A stretch of 64,000 bases of DNA from contig CM046873.1 in assembly GCA_025617745.1 (NCBI GenBank), forward strand, positions 28,657,410 to 28,721,409, given 5' to 3'. The notes under the pieces were generated by a model. It did no database searches. It saw only the letters and a list, made by a program, of their open reading frames with translations, and was not told the DNA's origin. Numbering within the stretch: position 1 is the first letter of the stretch; each line of letters starts with the position of its first letter. Positions 22,222-35,600 of the stretch are shown here, piece by piece. The position numbers were made by a program, and so were the translations under genes. The stretch is from Heliocidaris erythrogramma (lineage: Eukaryota; Echinodermata; Echinoidea; Camarodonta; Echinometridae).

Positions 22222-24144
22222 TCATTCATGGTTGTAATTTAGCAGCAGATGTTTCTTCATTAGAGCTTTAAAAGAAAAATGAGAAGAGGCAGTTTTTATA
22301 TTTCCAGGTAGTGAGTTCCATATATCAGGACCATTGTGTCTAATAGTTTTTTGCGCTATGAATAGTCTGGGATTGTTCAAGTGAATATCAGAAGAATGAC
22401 GTGTTGGATAGGAATGAATGCTGGAGTTTTGAGTGAAAGCATTTTGAAGAGTACTAGGTAGAGACTGTTTCGAGAATTTAAACATAAAAATAGCCGTTTG
22501 GAATACATGAATGTCATTTATTTTAAGTGTTTTGAGTTTGTAAAATAACGGATCTGTGTTTGCTAAATAGTGCGAAGACGTACAAATGCGCAGCGCTTTT
22601 TTCTGGAGTAAAAGTAATGAATTGATTCTTGTTTTGTAGGAATTTCCCCATGCCAGGTTACAGTAAGATAAATACGGATAAACTAGCGCATTATACAATA
22701 TAAATAAGGATTTTTGAGGTAAACTGTCTTTTAGTTTGTTTAATATACCTACTCCTCTTGACATGTTAGATGATATACATGTATATGATAATGATGGCGC
22801 AGAATGAACAATGTCGTTAACATAAATTAGAAAGAGGAGTGGACCCAAAATGGATCCTTGGGGAACGCCACATTTTATAGTGGATGTTTGTGATCTACTA
22901 TTATTATATTGAACAAATTGGGATGTATTGGAAATGTAACTTTTAAACCAAGATAGGGTATTTCCCCTTATTCCATAATGCCTAAGCTTTTGTATTAGAA
23001 TTGAATGATCAATGGTATCGAATGCTTTCGAAAGGTCCATAAAAATTCCAATTGTGTGCTCCTTTTTAGAGAGAGATTTAGTAATTTTATCAATTAATTC
23101 AAGGATTGCATAGTCAGTTGAAAGGTTCTTTCGGAATCCATATTGGTTGGGAGTAAGTACATTATTTGTGGCCAAAGAAGAATATAATCTCTTGTAGCCA
23201 ATTTTTCCCAGTATTTTGGATATGCTTGACAGTAAAGAAATCGGACGATAGTTACTTATTAAAGATGGATCATCTTTTTTGTGGATGGGAATTACTTTCG
23301 CAATTTTCAGTGCATCAGGAAATATTCCCGAGGAGAGGGATAAATTAAAGATGTGAGTGAGGGGAGATGTTATGTAATAAATAATTTGTTTTAGGAGATG
23401 AACGCTTATTTCATCATGTCCACTTGAATTTGTATCATTTAATAATCGGACAATTTCTAAAATCTCATAGTCATTAGTTGGATTAAAAAATAAAGAGGCG
23501 TTGTTATTGTTTGGAAGGTATTGGGAAAAATGTCCATGGTCTGTTTGAATTTTTGATGCTAAATCTGGTCCAATATTTATAAAGAAATTGTTAAAAGAAT
23601 GTGCTATTTCATCAGGGTTATTGATAACACGGTTATTATGAGTGAATTCTATTTTAGGGTGAGAGTCTTTCTGGCGACCGAGTATATTATTTACAGTTTT
23701 CCAAAGGGAACCCGTGTTATTTTTATTGTTTTCAATTGTTCGTGAGAAGTATAATTTACGAGAAATGAGGATAACTGTTGTTAATTTATTACGGTATTTA
23801 GTGTATTTTGTATGATTCTCAGTATTTGGTTGACGTAGTGATTTTCTATATAAGATATTTCTGGTATGTATTGATTTAATAATTCCTCGTGTAATCCAAG
23901 GATGTTTACTACGGTTTTTATGTAACTTTATTTTTTGTAAAATGATGTTTTTGTTATAATAATATGAGAGCTTTTTAATAAAAATTTCATAGGCTTTATT
24001 GACGTCATCTTCATAGAATACGTCCTGCCATGCTTCTTCATATAAATCAGGAATAAATGCATCTATATTTTGTTTTGTTTCAGCCCTTTGCATTCGAAAA
24101 CTATTTTTTTTCTCCGGTACAATTTGCTTTACTCTAGTTATCAT
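22222..24144 (-). pseudogene. LINE reverse transcriptase frame, copy A (core deleted)
   Basis: 640-codon open frame. It runs from the linker after the endonuclease through the RT fingers and palm (KVIPIHKKDDPSLISNYRP, AFDTIDH, GVPQGSILGPLLFLIYVNDI). At SAPSLSYTC it jumps, because of an internal deletion, to the downstream SNMSRGVGILNKLKD thumb-like region. The deleted part would contain the FADD box. The rest reads to MKKHLLLNYNHE at the C-terminus. Confidence 0.88.
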
Positions 24145-24910
24145 GAATACAGGAAGATGTCAGAAATGTCATAATACAGTACACCATTGTCTTTATTAAT
24201 AGGATCATTAGAGAAAATATTATCGATTATTGATTGTGTTGAGCTGGTAATCCTGGTTGGTTTATCGATATGTGAATGGAGAGAATGGGATGACAAGATG
24301 TTTATAAGTTGAAGGCAGTGGTAACTGTGAGGGGTTGAAAAATCAATATTAAAGTCTCCTACAATGTATTTGAATTTGTTTTCTGTGGAAATTTTATCAA
24401 GGCAAACGTCTATACTTTGTAAAAATGATTCAGTTTTATTGTTTGGTGGTCTGTATACAACTCCAACTACTGTGTTTTTTGATTTACTATCTATCAGTTC
24501 TAGGAATAAGTCTTCAGCATCTTCAATGTCTATGTCCGGTCTTAGCTTATATTTTAAGTCTTTATGAATATAGACGGCGACCCCACCGCCTCTTCCAATC
24601 TGGCGATCTACTCGAAAGAGATCATAATTTGGAATATCATATATAGGTGGAGAATTATGATTCAACCACGTTTCCGTCAATGCGATTAGGGAAAACTGAA
24701 AATTTTTAAGGACTGACAGAAGTAAATTGAAATTATCAAAACTTTTGTTCAAGCTTCTATAGTGTTTAGATGAATTAGACTAAGTCCATTTGTAGAAGTA
24801 TCATTGTTTCCTGCATTTAAAGAATTAAACTTAGTATTAAAATCCTCAGTTGTATAGTAATCACTATGAATATTCAAGGCCTGATTATCATTAAGGTCAT
24901 CGTTGTTCAT
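24141..24910 (-). pseudogene. LINE endonuclease (EEP/APE type) region, copy A
   Basis: The frame 24,141-24,752 gives SFDNFNLLLSVLKN, LTETWLN, GGGVAVYIHKDL, VVGVVYRPPNN and GDFNID, the usual apurinic-endonuclease-like order. The first about 50 codons (MNNDDLNDNQALNIHSDYYT) lie upstream in a shifted frame. In copy B they are joined in one frame. Confidence 0.85.
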
Positions 24911-26310
24911 TTTTTGTGGATAGATTGTGTGACGTTATCCTCAACTTATGCCCTGTTGTGCTGTGCGTGCACGTTGGTGCGTAGTGAAGGTGGGTACATG
25001 GTGTGTTATAAAGATTAAAGTAAAGAGAGTACATTAAAGTATACAATCTTTCAATGCCAAAAGAAAAAAAAAAGAAAAGGTTATTTGACAGTCTGCCGGG
25101 GGTACCAAGGATAAGTAATTGTTGATTAGATACAGCATATAAATATGGAGGAAACAGTTTGAATACAACCATAGCATATAGATTCTAGAGTTTAATTCCG
25201 GTATGGACCAGTGACCGGGTAGACCCGGTAGGTCGCTGAAATTGAAAAGAAAATGTGTGTAATTGTTCTCATTACAAAGTATGAGGCAAAGGCTGTACAC
25301 AGTATGTAGCAATGAGTCTATAGGGAAACCTAGTACAAAAGGATAGTTGCGTAATTTTTTAGACTTCGGGATGGAGCAGAACACGAGCATGTTTGGAAAT
25401 AATAAGTGTAGTGCAGTTGGTTTGTTCTTGCAAGTGTAATGGCGAAAGAAAGGCAGCAAATGAGTGAAGCAGAATTTGCTGTAAGGATGCTGAAATTATA
25501 AATTGGGAAAAAGTAGAGCTGTTTGTTGACATAACAATACATGATTATATGGTTTTCAATTTCTAAAAGAGAAAAGAAACACCTAGAGCGATTAACATCA
25601 GTATGAGTACTTAAATAACATACATTGGTGGTGATTGAGCGGCATATAGCAATCTTAATACTTATGTAAGGTACACATCGACTGAAATCAATTGTCAAAA
25701 GGCAATCTGTTCAGTTTCAGTATGAAGTACATAGCACAGGAGTACAATACATGGTTATATGTTAAATAACAAAGGAGTACAATACATTGTTATACCATTA
25801 GGGTCAAAAGTTTGGGAGAATGTGGCCTCAATATACGGTTTTATTTTCAGGATAATGCTGAGAACGCAATTAAAAAGTACTGTTTAGATTTGTTTGTTTA
25901 GTTAAACGCAGACCCCATCTCCTTGTTCTATTGAGGCGATCAAACATATGACATTGACAATGGTGCTGTGAAGATTCATACCATACTATTCCAAACCACG
26001 TATTTGTGGTATTTCTTTCTTATGGGTTAAACACAGAATGAATAAGTGAGATGCTATAAAAACCCTGAGGTAATTGACCGGCATAACAAGTTAAATACCT
26101 ACGTTAATAAAAAGGCCCTACATTGACCAAGGTCGAATAGCCGAAAGACAAATTGTTTTGTATGATCCGAAGCAAAATAAAGAGTAAAACACCAATTGCA
26201 TAATAGTTCACATGCAGGAGAGTGGACTCAAAATAAATCTTTGTTGATTGATTTTTTTTTTCAGAAAAAGGCTGAGAATGCAATTAAAAAAGACTATTCA
26301 GAGTCGTTTT
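24911..26310. other. Sequence upstream of the LINE ORF, function unknown
   Basis: Nearly identical in copy B (51,135-52,520). It may be the LINE 5' UTR or unrelated sequence; no ORF1-like domain (zinc knuckle, RRM or PHD) was recognised. Open frames here lack family features. Confidence 0.4.
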
Positions 26311-26422
26311 AACGTTTGAAATCTAAACACAAGCCGTTATCTCCTAATGCGATCATCACAATAGTTTATGAAGAAAAAAATGTAAAGCCTCGCGACCATT
26401 CTCCCAGTCAAAATTCCAAAGT

Positions 26423-26509
26423 ATATATCGCCCGTTTAGAGCCAGAAGGGCGCCAACTCATATGTTTTAACACAGAGTCTACGCCCCTCCGGCCCCCAAC
26501 ACACGACAT
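26423..26509. repeat. ccagaagggc hairpin repeat, copy 4 (in duplication A)
   Basis: Left arm tatcgcccgtttagagccag and agaagggcgccaac; right arm ctacgcccctccggccccca. The right arm has decayed relative to copy 2. Duplicated at 52,631-52,717. Confidence 0.65.
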
Positions 26510-27181
26510 TGCAACCCGAAAAACAAATAAGAGCTTAATTTATTCAAAATCGGGCTCAGATATAGACAATCGTAAAAAAAAAAATAAGTAGGATACTGGT
26601 CTATACAAGGTGTAATATATACCTTCGAGTTTCAAATCTAATCAGATCGTTTTACTGTTACTACATTCATTGTGATAATCACATTTTGTTAATGTTAAAA
26701 GAGAAATACGTACATCTTATGTTATTTTTCGTTCGAGGTTTCATATCCATTCTGAAAACGCAATGAGATAAAATAATAATAGTAATAATACCGAAATTTC
26801 AATTTCTGTAAAACACATGTATATTCTTAGATATTTGTTTGTTGTTTGTTTTGATGTCTGAACCCTTTTCATAATTTTGCGTCACAAATTCCTGGAAAAA
26901 TGTTACGTGCTTGATAGGACAAGCACGTTTAAGGACATTCCTATCGTTATGTGCATTTTAACAACAGACGGCAATGTTTACCGATCTTACAAAGATTGTA
27001 AGACAACATGAAAAGAAACAATTTAGAAGACGACCTCGGCTTTGCTGATAGTTCTGATTTGTCATCATGTTATGTTATAGGGCCTACGTCTAATCTCCCT
27101 TTAAGCTACAGCCTGCAAATACAGGTATCCTAATCAGAGCATTTAATAGGACCTATGTATAGAAAAGATTACAGGTGAATA

Positions 27182-27541
27182 ATTTTCGTCCCTCCGAATA
27201 GCAGAGCGACACTTAGAAATCCCCTATTTTACAGAATGTACAGTCCGTCCGGAGTGAAACACGTCCTGCGCAAGGTCAGTTCAGCCATTCTGACACCTGA
27301 TTGGTCAATCTCTAGCAAGGTGCGTCCATCTTGTCGGGGACTTGATGAATAAGGTGAAGTGTCGGCGTCATGTTGAAACACTAGCAAACGAATCATTCCG
27401 CTGACGGACCACGCAGGCGACCAGCCGACACACATTTACGCTCAGAGCACCATTTTCTACAATTTACACATTTTGAAGTTCTATCGCAAATAATTTAAGA
27501 GACATTGGCAGAAGTCTAGCGCAGACGACAGAATTATTTAG
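27182..27541 (+). promoter_or_regulatory. Candidate promoter and 5' UTR exon of midkine-like gene A
   Basis: GC-richer island with gtccgtccggagtg, a ctgattggtcaatc (inverted CCAAT) motif near 27,297-27,310 and gcgcagacgac. It ends with the strong donor attatttag/gtgagt after 27,541. Coding exon 1 at 32,522 lies only 6 bp after its acceptor, so a non-coding 5' exon is required and this is the best candidate seen. Conserved without change in copy B. Inference only. Confidence 0.4.
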
Positions 27542-28168
27542 GTGAGTTCGATATATTATTTGAGATGTGTCTGTTGTATTAATATATTATGTACGTAAAT
27601 ACAAACAGTGTGCATGCAGCGGTTATCATTGATAGAAGCTTTGTAAGATGTTGGTTTTTTCATCAGTGGCAGATGTTAGCTCCAGCTCGTTTTAATAAGC
27701 ATGATGAGAGACGAGTAATAAAGATTCACGTCACAAACAAGTTAATTATATCCCAGGTGTAGTGGTTCCCATGCATTTAGAGAGCAAGAGAGAGAGAAAA
27801 CACAACATCATGGACTTCAGTCAAAGAATGATTTGCTATATAGTAGCTGAAACGAGATTTATATATGTAATACGTCTTATAGAGCGCATACTGATATTTT
27901 GTTTCGCCAAACTCGTATTCTCAAAATTCATGACTTTATCGATTTCAGCTGTACCAATTCATGTACAATCTTTATAAAAATAATATTCCATTCGCTTTGA
28001 AACAACTGTTTGCAAAAATAGCATTTTACAAAGGTATTACACCAGGCAGGCAAACGATTATCATTTACCCAAAACTCGAACGGCTTTTGCCAGTAGAATT
28101 ATTTTTTCAATGGTCATAAGTATTGGAAATCATTAGAACAGAATTTAAAACTTACGCCTAACTTAAGT

Positions 28169-28389
28169 ACACAGTAAAAAAGTTACTGTTGGAAGTACGG
28201 TAAATTACTGGCAACCCGGCTGCACAGTAAAATACTGTATCATATACAGATTTTTTTATTTTTTTATACAGTTATATACTGCTTTTTACAGTTTAACTGT
28301 AGAATAAACAGTACAATACCGTGATTTACTGTGCCATTTACGGTTGCCAGTAATTTACTGTAAATTCCTACAGCATTTTTTTACAGTGT
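28169..28389. mobile_element. MITE-like element with acacagtaaaa ends (copy A)
   Basis: 221 bp. Left acacagtaaaaaagttactg, with ggtaaattactggcaacc further in, is mirrored by ggttgccagtaatttactgt and tttttttacagtgt at the right. Internal tactgt motifs are plentiful. Lies in the presumed 5' intron of the midkine-like gene. Confidence 0.8.
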
Positions 28390-31300
28390 AGGTTCAAATA
28401 TCTTGTGAAGAAACACTTGACTGATTTATACTCTAACCCGGGGACTAAATGGAACGTTTTGACCGGACCCGAGGACGTTTTGACCGGTCACCATCTAAAT
28501 AATTCACTTTGCTTTTATTTAATTTTGTCTTTTCGTTCCATAATAATGTATTTATCTTGTTTTTATATTAGTTATAAATACAATATACTGCTTTCCACTC
28601 GAAATCTCTTTTATTTCACCAATCTTATTTTGTAATGTTAGCTCAACTGTATATAATGTACATTATGTTTTTAGTAGTTTTCTCCCTCTCAAACAATAAC
28701 ATTGATTTATTAAACGAAAATCATTTTTTAAACATAAAATTGTATCATTATTCGATTAGGGGGTCTACATCACACAAGCTAAGCTTTTTAGTAGATCCCT
28801 CCACATATCCTTTTATCATCTTTCTATGTCATATCCATGTATTCTCTGTTTTTGCAGTGCTGGTAATTTGTTCATGTTGTAATTTCATTGTAAATGTGGA
28901 ATCTGAGTAAAATCAAATCAATCAATTAATCAAAACCTTAAAACATGTTATTGTTTTGAAGGAACGTCATCCAATTTGTAATTGTATGCACTATTCTCTT
29001 TTCATGATAACTGTGGGTCTGTTCCTAACAAAACTTGAACAGAACAATTGTACAGTATTTGATTTTATGAGGCGGGCCATCAACTCACTCTTGGACGATC
29101 TTTGTTTTTCCTCGAATTATTTAACCACATAACATTTATTTCAACCATCATCATGAACGCACGCCATCATAATAATAAGCCAGTTCGGGGTTAGCGCATG
29201 GTACAAATGACCCCAAATATCCACAGATATTTTAGACATGGAGGGTCCCTTTATGTGCACTTCAGAAAAATAACTCTGGGAGTGATAGAGGTGCCTCATG
29301 AATAGCTTTTGTTTCCCCATTTAAAAAGAATACTTCCACCTGGATATCATGGAATGCACCATTAGTGCATAATTGAATAATGATTACATGACATTCATGA
29401 GCACATATCGAATATTAGTGTCAGTGGGTTTTAGAATTTGGTACAGATGACCTTTATCTGCTCATGCTCAGATTGCATCTCCGAAGTGGCTTATAATTAT
29501 ACCATGTCTGGCCTAGGCCAGTTGTCTGGGTCGTGTGACGTGCATGACGTCACAATGCTCTACATTCTCATATCCGGCCTTTGTTTAAATGTAGCTCCCC
29601 ACCCCAAACATTGTTGATCACCCCACAAAAGCTTAGTTTTCGGTTGGTCATGCACTTTTGTCATGCCCTGTTATATTCCACATTAACGAGGTAGACCTAA
29701 CCATAGTACTATATGCAGGTACCTGCATGTGTATTGAATGCACGCAATATTACATAAGAAGGCAGAGCCGGATATCACAAGAATATGGTCGACTAAAGTC
29801 TAAAAAGCCAGATTTTTTTTCTTGGAAGGGGGGGGGGGGGGGTGTTAGCACAAAGAAACGTTTTGACAGGAATGCACGTTCATATTTTCCGACAAAAATG
29901 AACTGTCTTACAAAATGTTTAAAAACTAATTTAATAAACATGATAAGGTGGGGGGGGGGGGGGTATTATAGCCGGCTTACTTGTGTATTAGAAAGTAATA
30001 CAGCTGGTTCTAAAAATGCGGGGAAGAAAATTAAGCCCATTCTGAAGAGAACATGGTTTACGTTGGTTTGAACATCAACAATCGGTACCCTATGACGTCA
30101 CCCATCTCTTTCCAAATTAGCAAAGGATGAATTCTGTCTATAGTTTTAAACTGGTTTCGAACCATTATTATAGCAGTATTGGCAGGGATCAACGCGACGC
30201 GACCCTACCCACCCTTTCGTACAAGCCACTTTGGCTAACTTTTTGGCAAAATTTGGTCCAACAACCCTCATTGAAATATGTCTGTAGCGATGCTCCCTCC
30301 CTCTAATATCCATGCAGACAAACCTGTTTCGTCTATAACAGATTTTTATATCAACGTGCAAAATTACCTGAACAATTTTACATATACGTTGTCTTATTTT
30401 ACCCATTTCTACTTCATACATAGTCTTGTAGTATAGTCAAATCATTATTCTTTTTCTTTTTAATTTGACAAAGGCAAAACCAAGAAATCTGTGAATACAA
30501 AACAACAGAAGAGATTCACGTGGATTCGGGAAAAGATTAACTATAAACCGAAGGTACATTATAGGTGCTAGTAAACAATGGTATCGAGAATAACACAGAC
30601 ACAGCGTGACAGGATGTTACTGTAAATAAAAAAAAACCCTGGACGAATAAAGATAAGGACTGTTATCTGGTAAAACTAATGGTCGTAATGAGAGGTTGAC
30701 CTCATCATAAAAGTTTATTTTTATTATCCTTAAAAAAGACATTTTAAACAAATACAGTTTATTATTCACATTGAACGAACAAATATTTTCGAATGGAATA
30801 ACCTATAGGTTGTTTGATGCGGGTACTGAAAAATAAAACGAAACAACGTGTGACGTCATAGGTACATGGGTAAAGTATTAAGAAGGGTAGGTCCACATGT
30901 ATAACAGGACGAATTTAAATGGGCTAAAAGGACAAACGCCATGAAGAGTATTCCTCAATGGGATGTTGGTATTTTTTCTAGAATATTACGTTCGGAGTTG
31001 GAGTAAGAGAAAATTATAGAGAAAAGTGAAAATGTGACCAGGCACAACAAAACCACCCAAAAGTCGCTAGATATGAATTTTTAGTTAAGGCCTGATTCTG
31101 ATAGAGGAGATTCTCAGCTTTAAAACGATATATAACTCATTAGCATTGGATGTTCCTAACTCACTATACAAAGAGAAGAACGCAAAGTCCCTCACAATGT
31201 TACTTCTGAGAAATAAGGGTTTAAAGGGCGAGTCAATTAGAATCAACATTGGGGCTAAAAATGTAGTACATAGGTCCAATGACACAATTCTGACATTTTT

Positions 31301-31869
31301 ACAGAAAAAAAATTGCCCAGTAACAAGAAATTGGTCAAAAAACTCACTAATTTGGGAACGCCCCCAAAAATTGACAGCTGATTGGCTAGAGCGATTTGAC
31401 GTAGCATCGGGAAGTCCCCCGCGAAGCCACTAAGTTTGACTAATATGTTGGCAATGTAAATGAATGATAATTTATCCATTTTCATATCACTATTTATACA
31501 ATTTCGACAATCTTTAAGTCCCCCAAAAGGATTTGAATAGGTTGTTTAGACATTTTAGTAGAGGTCAAATGACAAGTCTGGCATTTTTTCAAACACTTTA
31601 CCCATGATAATTCCTCTTTTGGATTAGGTTTATGTTTTGGAAAAACGTAATATTTTACAGACAAGTAGACGTGTGGACAGTCGCTTTACTGCTGACCGTA
31701 CCTTGCGAATCTTTGTGTGCGTGCTTATGATAACAACCAAGTACACTGAAAGACTGGATGAAAGTCTAAATATATTACAACAATTACAGCAAAATCGTGT
31801 GCTGCAAGCTAGCTGCCTCCCGGGGGGGGGGGGGGGGGGGGGCACTCACATATATATGTCACACATGTA
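28390..31869. other. Presumed 5' intron of midkine-like gene A, no gene recognised
   Basis: Near-identical to copy B. Contains two G runs (about 29,828-29,842 and 29,950-29,963) and, at about 31,030-31,240, one arm of the gtgaccaggcac inverted-repeat family that also occurs at 45.6-46.3 kb. No domain-bearing open frame seen. Confidence 0.5.
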
Positions 31870-32330
31870 TGTGCCGCTGTGACGTCCCCCATTTTCAACC
31901 TTCTCGGGTCGTTCCATGATATGCGATTTTCAGATTTTCACTAACCGCACCTCGATTGGCTTCCGACTCGCTCCCTAGAATATGAGAAAACAATGCGCAC
32001 AGCCTATTGTCCGGGAACGGTCGCTCCCTAGCCTCCCAGGCCAGCGCAGCGGGGAGCTGGGCGGCCTAGTGCCCCCTAACTGAACGCGGTATTACTAGTG
32101 CTAGCGGCGGCTCAGCGAGATCAATCTGCATGCGACATCCAGCCAGTGCAGTGGCCCGGCATGTACAGCGTTAAAAACAGCGCTGCGACCGCTGACTCAG
32201 CTCATGCACCGTATGTGTACCAGAGTAGACAGTAGTGAGATCGCGAGCAGCTAAAATTAGCTCTGCCCATGAGCCCGTTCGCTCCTTAGACCCTCAAAAA
32301 TGAGCTTCCTCAATTAACCATTTAGCTCCT
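31870..32330 (+). promoter_or_regulatory. GC/CpG-richer block before midkine-like exon 1, possible alternative promoter (A)
   Basis: Contains gctgtgacgtcccc (CRE-like tgacgtc), cctcgattggcttc (inverted CCAAT), cgcagcggggagc and agcgctgcgacc. Its base composition is clearly different from the AT-rich surroundings and it lies about 200 bp before the exon 1 acceptor. It could be a second promoter or an ancient repeat; sequence alone does not decide. Confidence 0.3.
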
Positions 32331-32521
32331 TAGCCCCCTGTTTTGAGATTGGCAGCGGCACACCCACATCCAAAAACGACGATGATGATGGGGCTGAAAG
32401 AGAGCAATCATTTAACTCATAATCACATCTGTGCATATTCATAATTTAAAATGCAGGAACACCGTAATAAAACAAAACAACATAATAACCTTAATATTTT
32501 CTCTCTCCTTTGCAGACCAAA

Positions 32522-32642
32522 ATGAATCGATTCCTGGTCCTGCTGGTCGTGCTGGCCCTGGTCCTGGGCCTAGTCGCTGCTAGGTCCCAACCTAAAAAGA
32601 ATAAAGGCAGGAACAAGGAAGGCGGAAGGCGTGTGGGAAAAG
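32522..32642 (+). CDS. Midkine-like A, coding exon 1 (signal peptide)
   Basis: Acceptor tttgcag ends 6 bp before the ATG; donor aaaag/gtacct. Encodes a signal peptide and the basic PKKNKGRNKEGGRRVGK stretch. Only one silent change from copy B. Confidence 0.9.
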
Positions 32643-35600
32643 GTACCTTAGATTAAATCATTCTCAGACAAAATGTATGAGCCAGAGCAGGCTTCGGAAA
32701 TGACCTGCGTTGATAAGGAATGATGGGCCCTACTATCGGCCGTCTAATTAATGATGGTTGTAGCAGTTGGGAATAACATTGATCATCAAGAAGTAAACAA
32801 ACCAAAAAGCAAAAACAAACAATAAGCACACACACACAAAAGGGACAAGCAATGACAGAAAGTAAAATCTCTCTAAGTCTCCCCCTCTTGATAAAGGCCA
32901 CTTGGCTATAGTGACCCCATAAATTTTCTCCCTCCAAAAAAGAAAAATACCATTCATCTGTCTACATTGGTTACGTTTTGTATTTTCATTGGGTTGCCCT
33001 AATATAAATATTCGACTCATTTGGGAAAGGAAAAATGATACAATTGTATGTAAGCTTGAGAATATAATAGAAGCATGGGTGTATTCCGAAAAACGGGGGG
33101 GGGGGGGGTTAGAATATATTTCGCTATCTTTGAAGTTTCGGGAGCCGTTAGACCGACTGCAAGTTGACTTTACCCCAGGCCTTCAAACAACGGATGGGTT
33201 TGGGGGGGGGGGGGGGGGGGGGCTCATCACCTCGAAGGAAGAAGTATCTTGCGCACTTCTCATTTCCAATAATTATTTTCATTTAATAAATCGTGATATA
33301 ATTCTGATCGGATCTCTGGTTTTCACCAAGTTCGACATGTGTGATGTGCCTTGGGTAAGGCAAAACTATTAAAAAGCTGTAAAAAAAAAAAACACGTCGG
33401 AGTCAGATATTGAAATCATGATAAATACATGTATGTTTATAGAAATGGGTTCATTGTAGACATGGTAGAATCTATGTTCTTTCGTCAATCAAATTAATCA
33501 GTGGTGGAACGCTATTAATCTCAAATTTATATCACCCATGCATGCACAGGCAACACCGAACCCGCAGCCGAAGTAGAATGGACGTGGAGCGAGTGCGTAC
33601 CAAACAAAGGCTCATGCGGCAAGGGACAGAAGACCGGTAACTGCAGCGGTGAGTTGTGTGAAGTCGCCAACAAGACAGCCGACTGCCGCGTCAAGTGCGC
33701 AAAGGAAGTGGACACAACCGAAGCTCCGGCTATAAGCGATGTTGAAGGGGCGGTTGCGGATGCAGCTCCGGCTCGAGGCGGCGGTAGACCCGGTAAAGGA
33801 CGTCGACCGGGCAAGGACGGGACTGGGAAGACTCAGGAGAACAACGGGAACGGGAATGGGAGGAGGGAGAAGCCACAAAGAGGGGAGCGAAGACCCAACA
33901 AGACCAACAAACCAGCTAAGACAAAGGGTGAGCTAAATAACCAACATACCAGGGCCTCGTTATCAATAAAAGGTTCCAATAATCGTTAAAAGCTACTGAA
34001 ATCCTTGAATCTGATTAGCTGAGAGCGAATTTGTCACAAAAATGAGGCAGGTTTTACTAATAACAACTTTTATGAAACGGGGCCGAGGGGTCCATTTAAG
34101 AAAGCTTGTTATCAGCACCACCTGTCACGACATCCTCTAACAATATGTACGAACAGCGAAAATTCTTAGTAGCGTATCTTTATCAATTATTGTAAAACGA
34201 TATTGATAACAAACTAAATGAATCAATGCCAAGATCACAAATGCTTAAGTTATGCATGTCATTATGCATATACTTATCTACTAAGATAAATACTCAAAAT
34301 AATACTAATATTATTATACCTTGTGATTACGGATAACGGTGAATGCAATAATTGGTATATTGGCTCTCAGTGAGTAAGCGCCAATACATTTGAAAACATT
34401 AGTACACTGGGTTAATTCTTATAATTACCCATGGATCTATTCCAAGTTTAAGCTTGTGATGGGGGTTGTAATCAAAATGGTTGTTTTGGCGCATGAAGGC
34501 CGGAGAAAGTATGAATTGAGATAAAAATACTATTGTCCGGTGTAATCAAGAAATTTACTAATAAATGTAAAATAGAGATGCTCTTCATACTTGCCCTTTT
34601 CCCAAAAGCTATTACTCACCGTCATAAAGGCCGTACAATGTTGGAACCCCCCATAAACAAACAAAAACAAAACAAAAATTGAATAGTACTACCGATTATA
34701 ATGTAGACCTATAACTCTTTGATTTTCCTTTATTATCATTCTTTCCTAGAATGCACATACGCAGGAGCGACGATGTCCGAATGCGACCCGATCACCAACA
34801 GAATGAACAAGACCCGGGCCCTGATGGGAACCCCTACCCCAGAATGTCCTGAGGTAGTGGTAGAAACGGTGCGGTGCGATAGGATCACATTGAGGAGAGA
34901 GAACAGAAGTGAGTATTTGTCTGGTTTAGAAGGGGCGAATCCAGAAATTTATAATGGGGGAGGTGAAAGTGACCTCGCTAGAGGGGTGCATGAGGATGGC
35001 TTGTCACATCCCGATTCAAAATGATCTGCAACAACCATGCCGAAAGGTGGGGGCGGATGGGGAGGCGGAATGTTGACCCGCGGTAAGTTTTATTGATGTT
35101 TTCTTGGTGTTTAAACTGTGAGGAACGTAGGGTCGACTTCTCCCTATCATCCATGATTTATTGTAGATAGACACTCTCTAGACCCCGTCTAAGAAAAAAA
35201 CAACTTGCAATTCAATTGAATCGACCACGAGTCCTCTAAGTAATTGCAAATGGACTCTACCAACAGCTATTTTGAAAAGAGATTAACCAGCGGAGGCAGA
35301 AATAATCGTCTGGTATGGGGGAATTGTTTGATAAGAACAGACTTTGTCAGTATGGAGAAGGTTGACGAATGTCATTTGTAATAAACAATTCCTCACATTA
35401 GACGATTTTCTATCTATATCCAACCCGGCCTGGTTTTATCGATGTTTCAAGAAGTATGACTGATGGTTACAGTTATTAATTATGAGGTTTGCTCGGTCAT
35501 TGCACCTAATCATTTTTAATTTCCTTGAAATGTTTGCGACCGTGTTATATCAACTTCAAGTGTTTCTTTTTAAACTTTAACCTCAGATTGTAACTACACG

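Larger units (their letters stand above)
21651..24910 (-). mobile_element. CR1/L2/jockey-type non-LTR retrotransposon (LINE), copy A
   Basis: Read on the minus strand, an endonuclease-RT ORF starts at the ATG at 24,910 and ends at 22,222. A 3' UTR of about 550 bp follows, ending in a short (caaa)n tail at about 21,651-21,669. Endonuclease motifs: ALTETWLN, GGGVAVYI, YIVGDFNID. RT motifs: SNYRPISLLSSISK, FMDLSKAFDTIDH, GVPQGSILGPLLF. The clade is inferred from the RT style and simple-repeat tail. This copy has a deletion of about 290 bp near 22,775 that removes the FADD-box catalytic segment present in copy B, and a one-base loss near 24,155 that splits the endonuclease from the RT frame. It cannot be active. 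Confidence 0.9.

Noticed and set aside
24897-25698. Minus-strand frames upstream of the LINE ORF, identical in both copies
   Set aside because: Identity reflects the recent duplication or conversion rather than selection. No ORF1-type domain is visible, so they are not called as proteins.
26316-26591. 91-codon frame kept in both copies (52,524-52,799)
   Set aside because: It overlaps the ccagaagggc hairpin repeat and has no domain; conservation is explained by the near-identical core of the duplication.
33527-33878. Minus-strand frames of 88-95 codons, repeated at 59,818-60,105
   Set aside because: Antisense shadows of the midkine-like exon 2; the sense strand has the recognised domain and splice sites.
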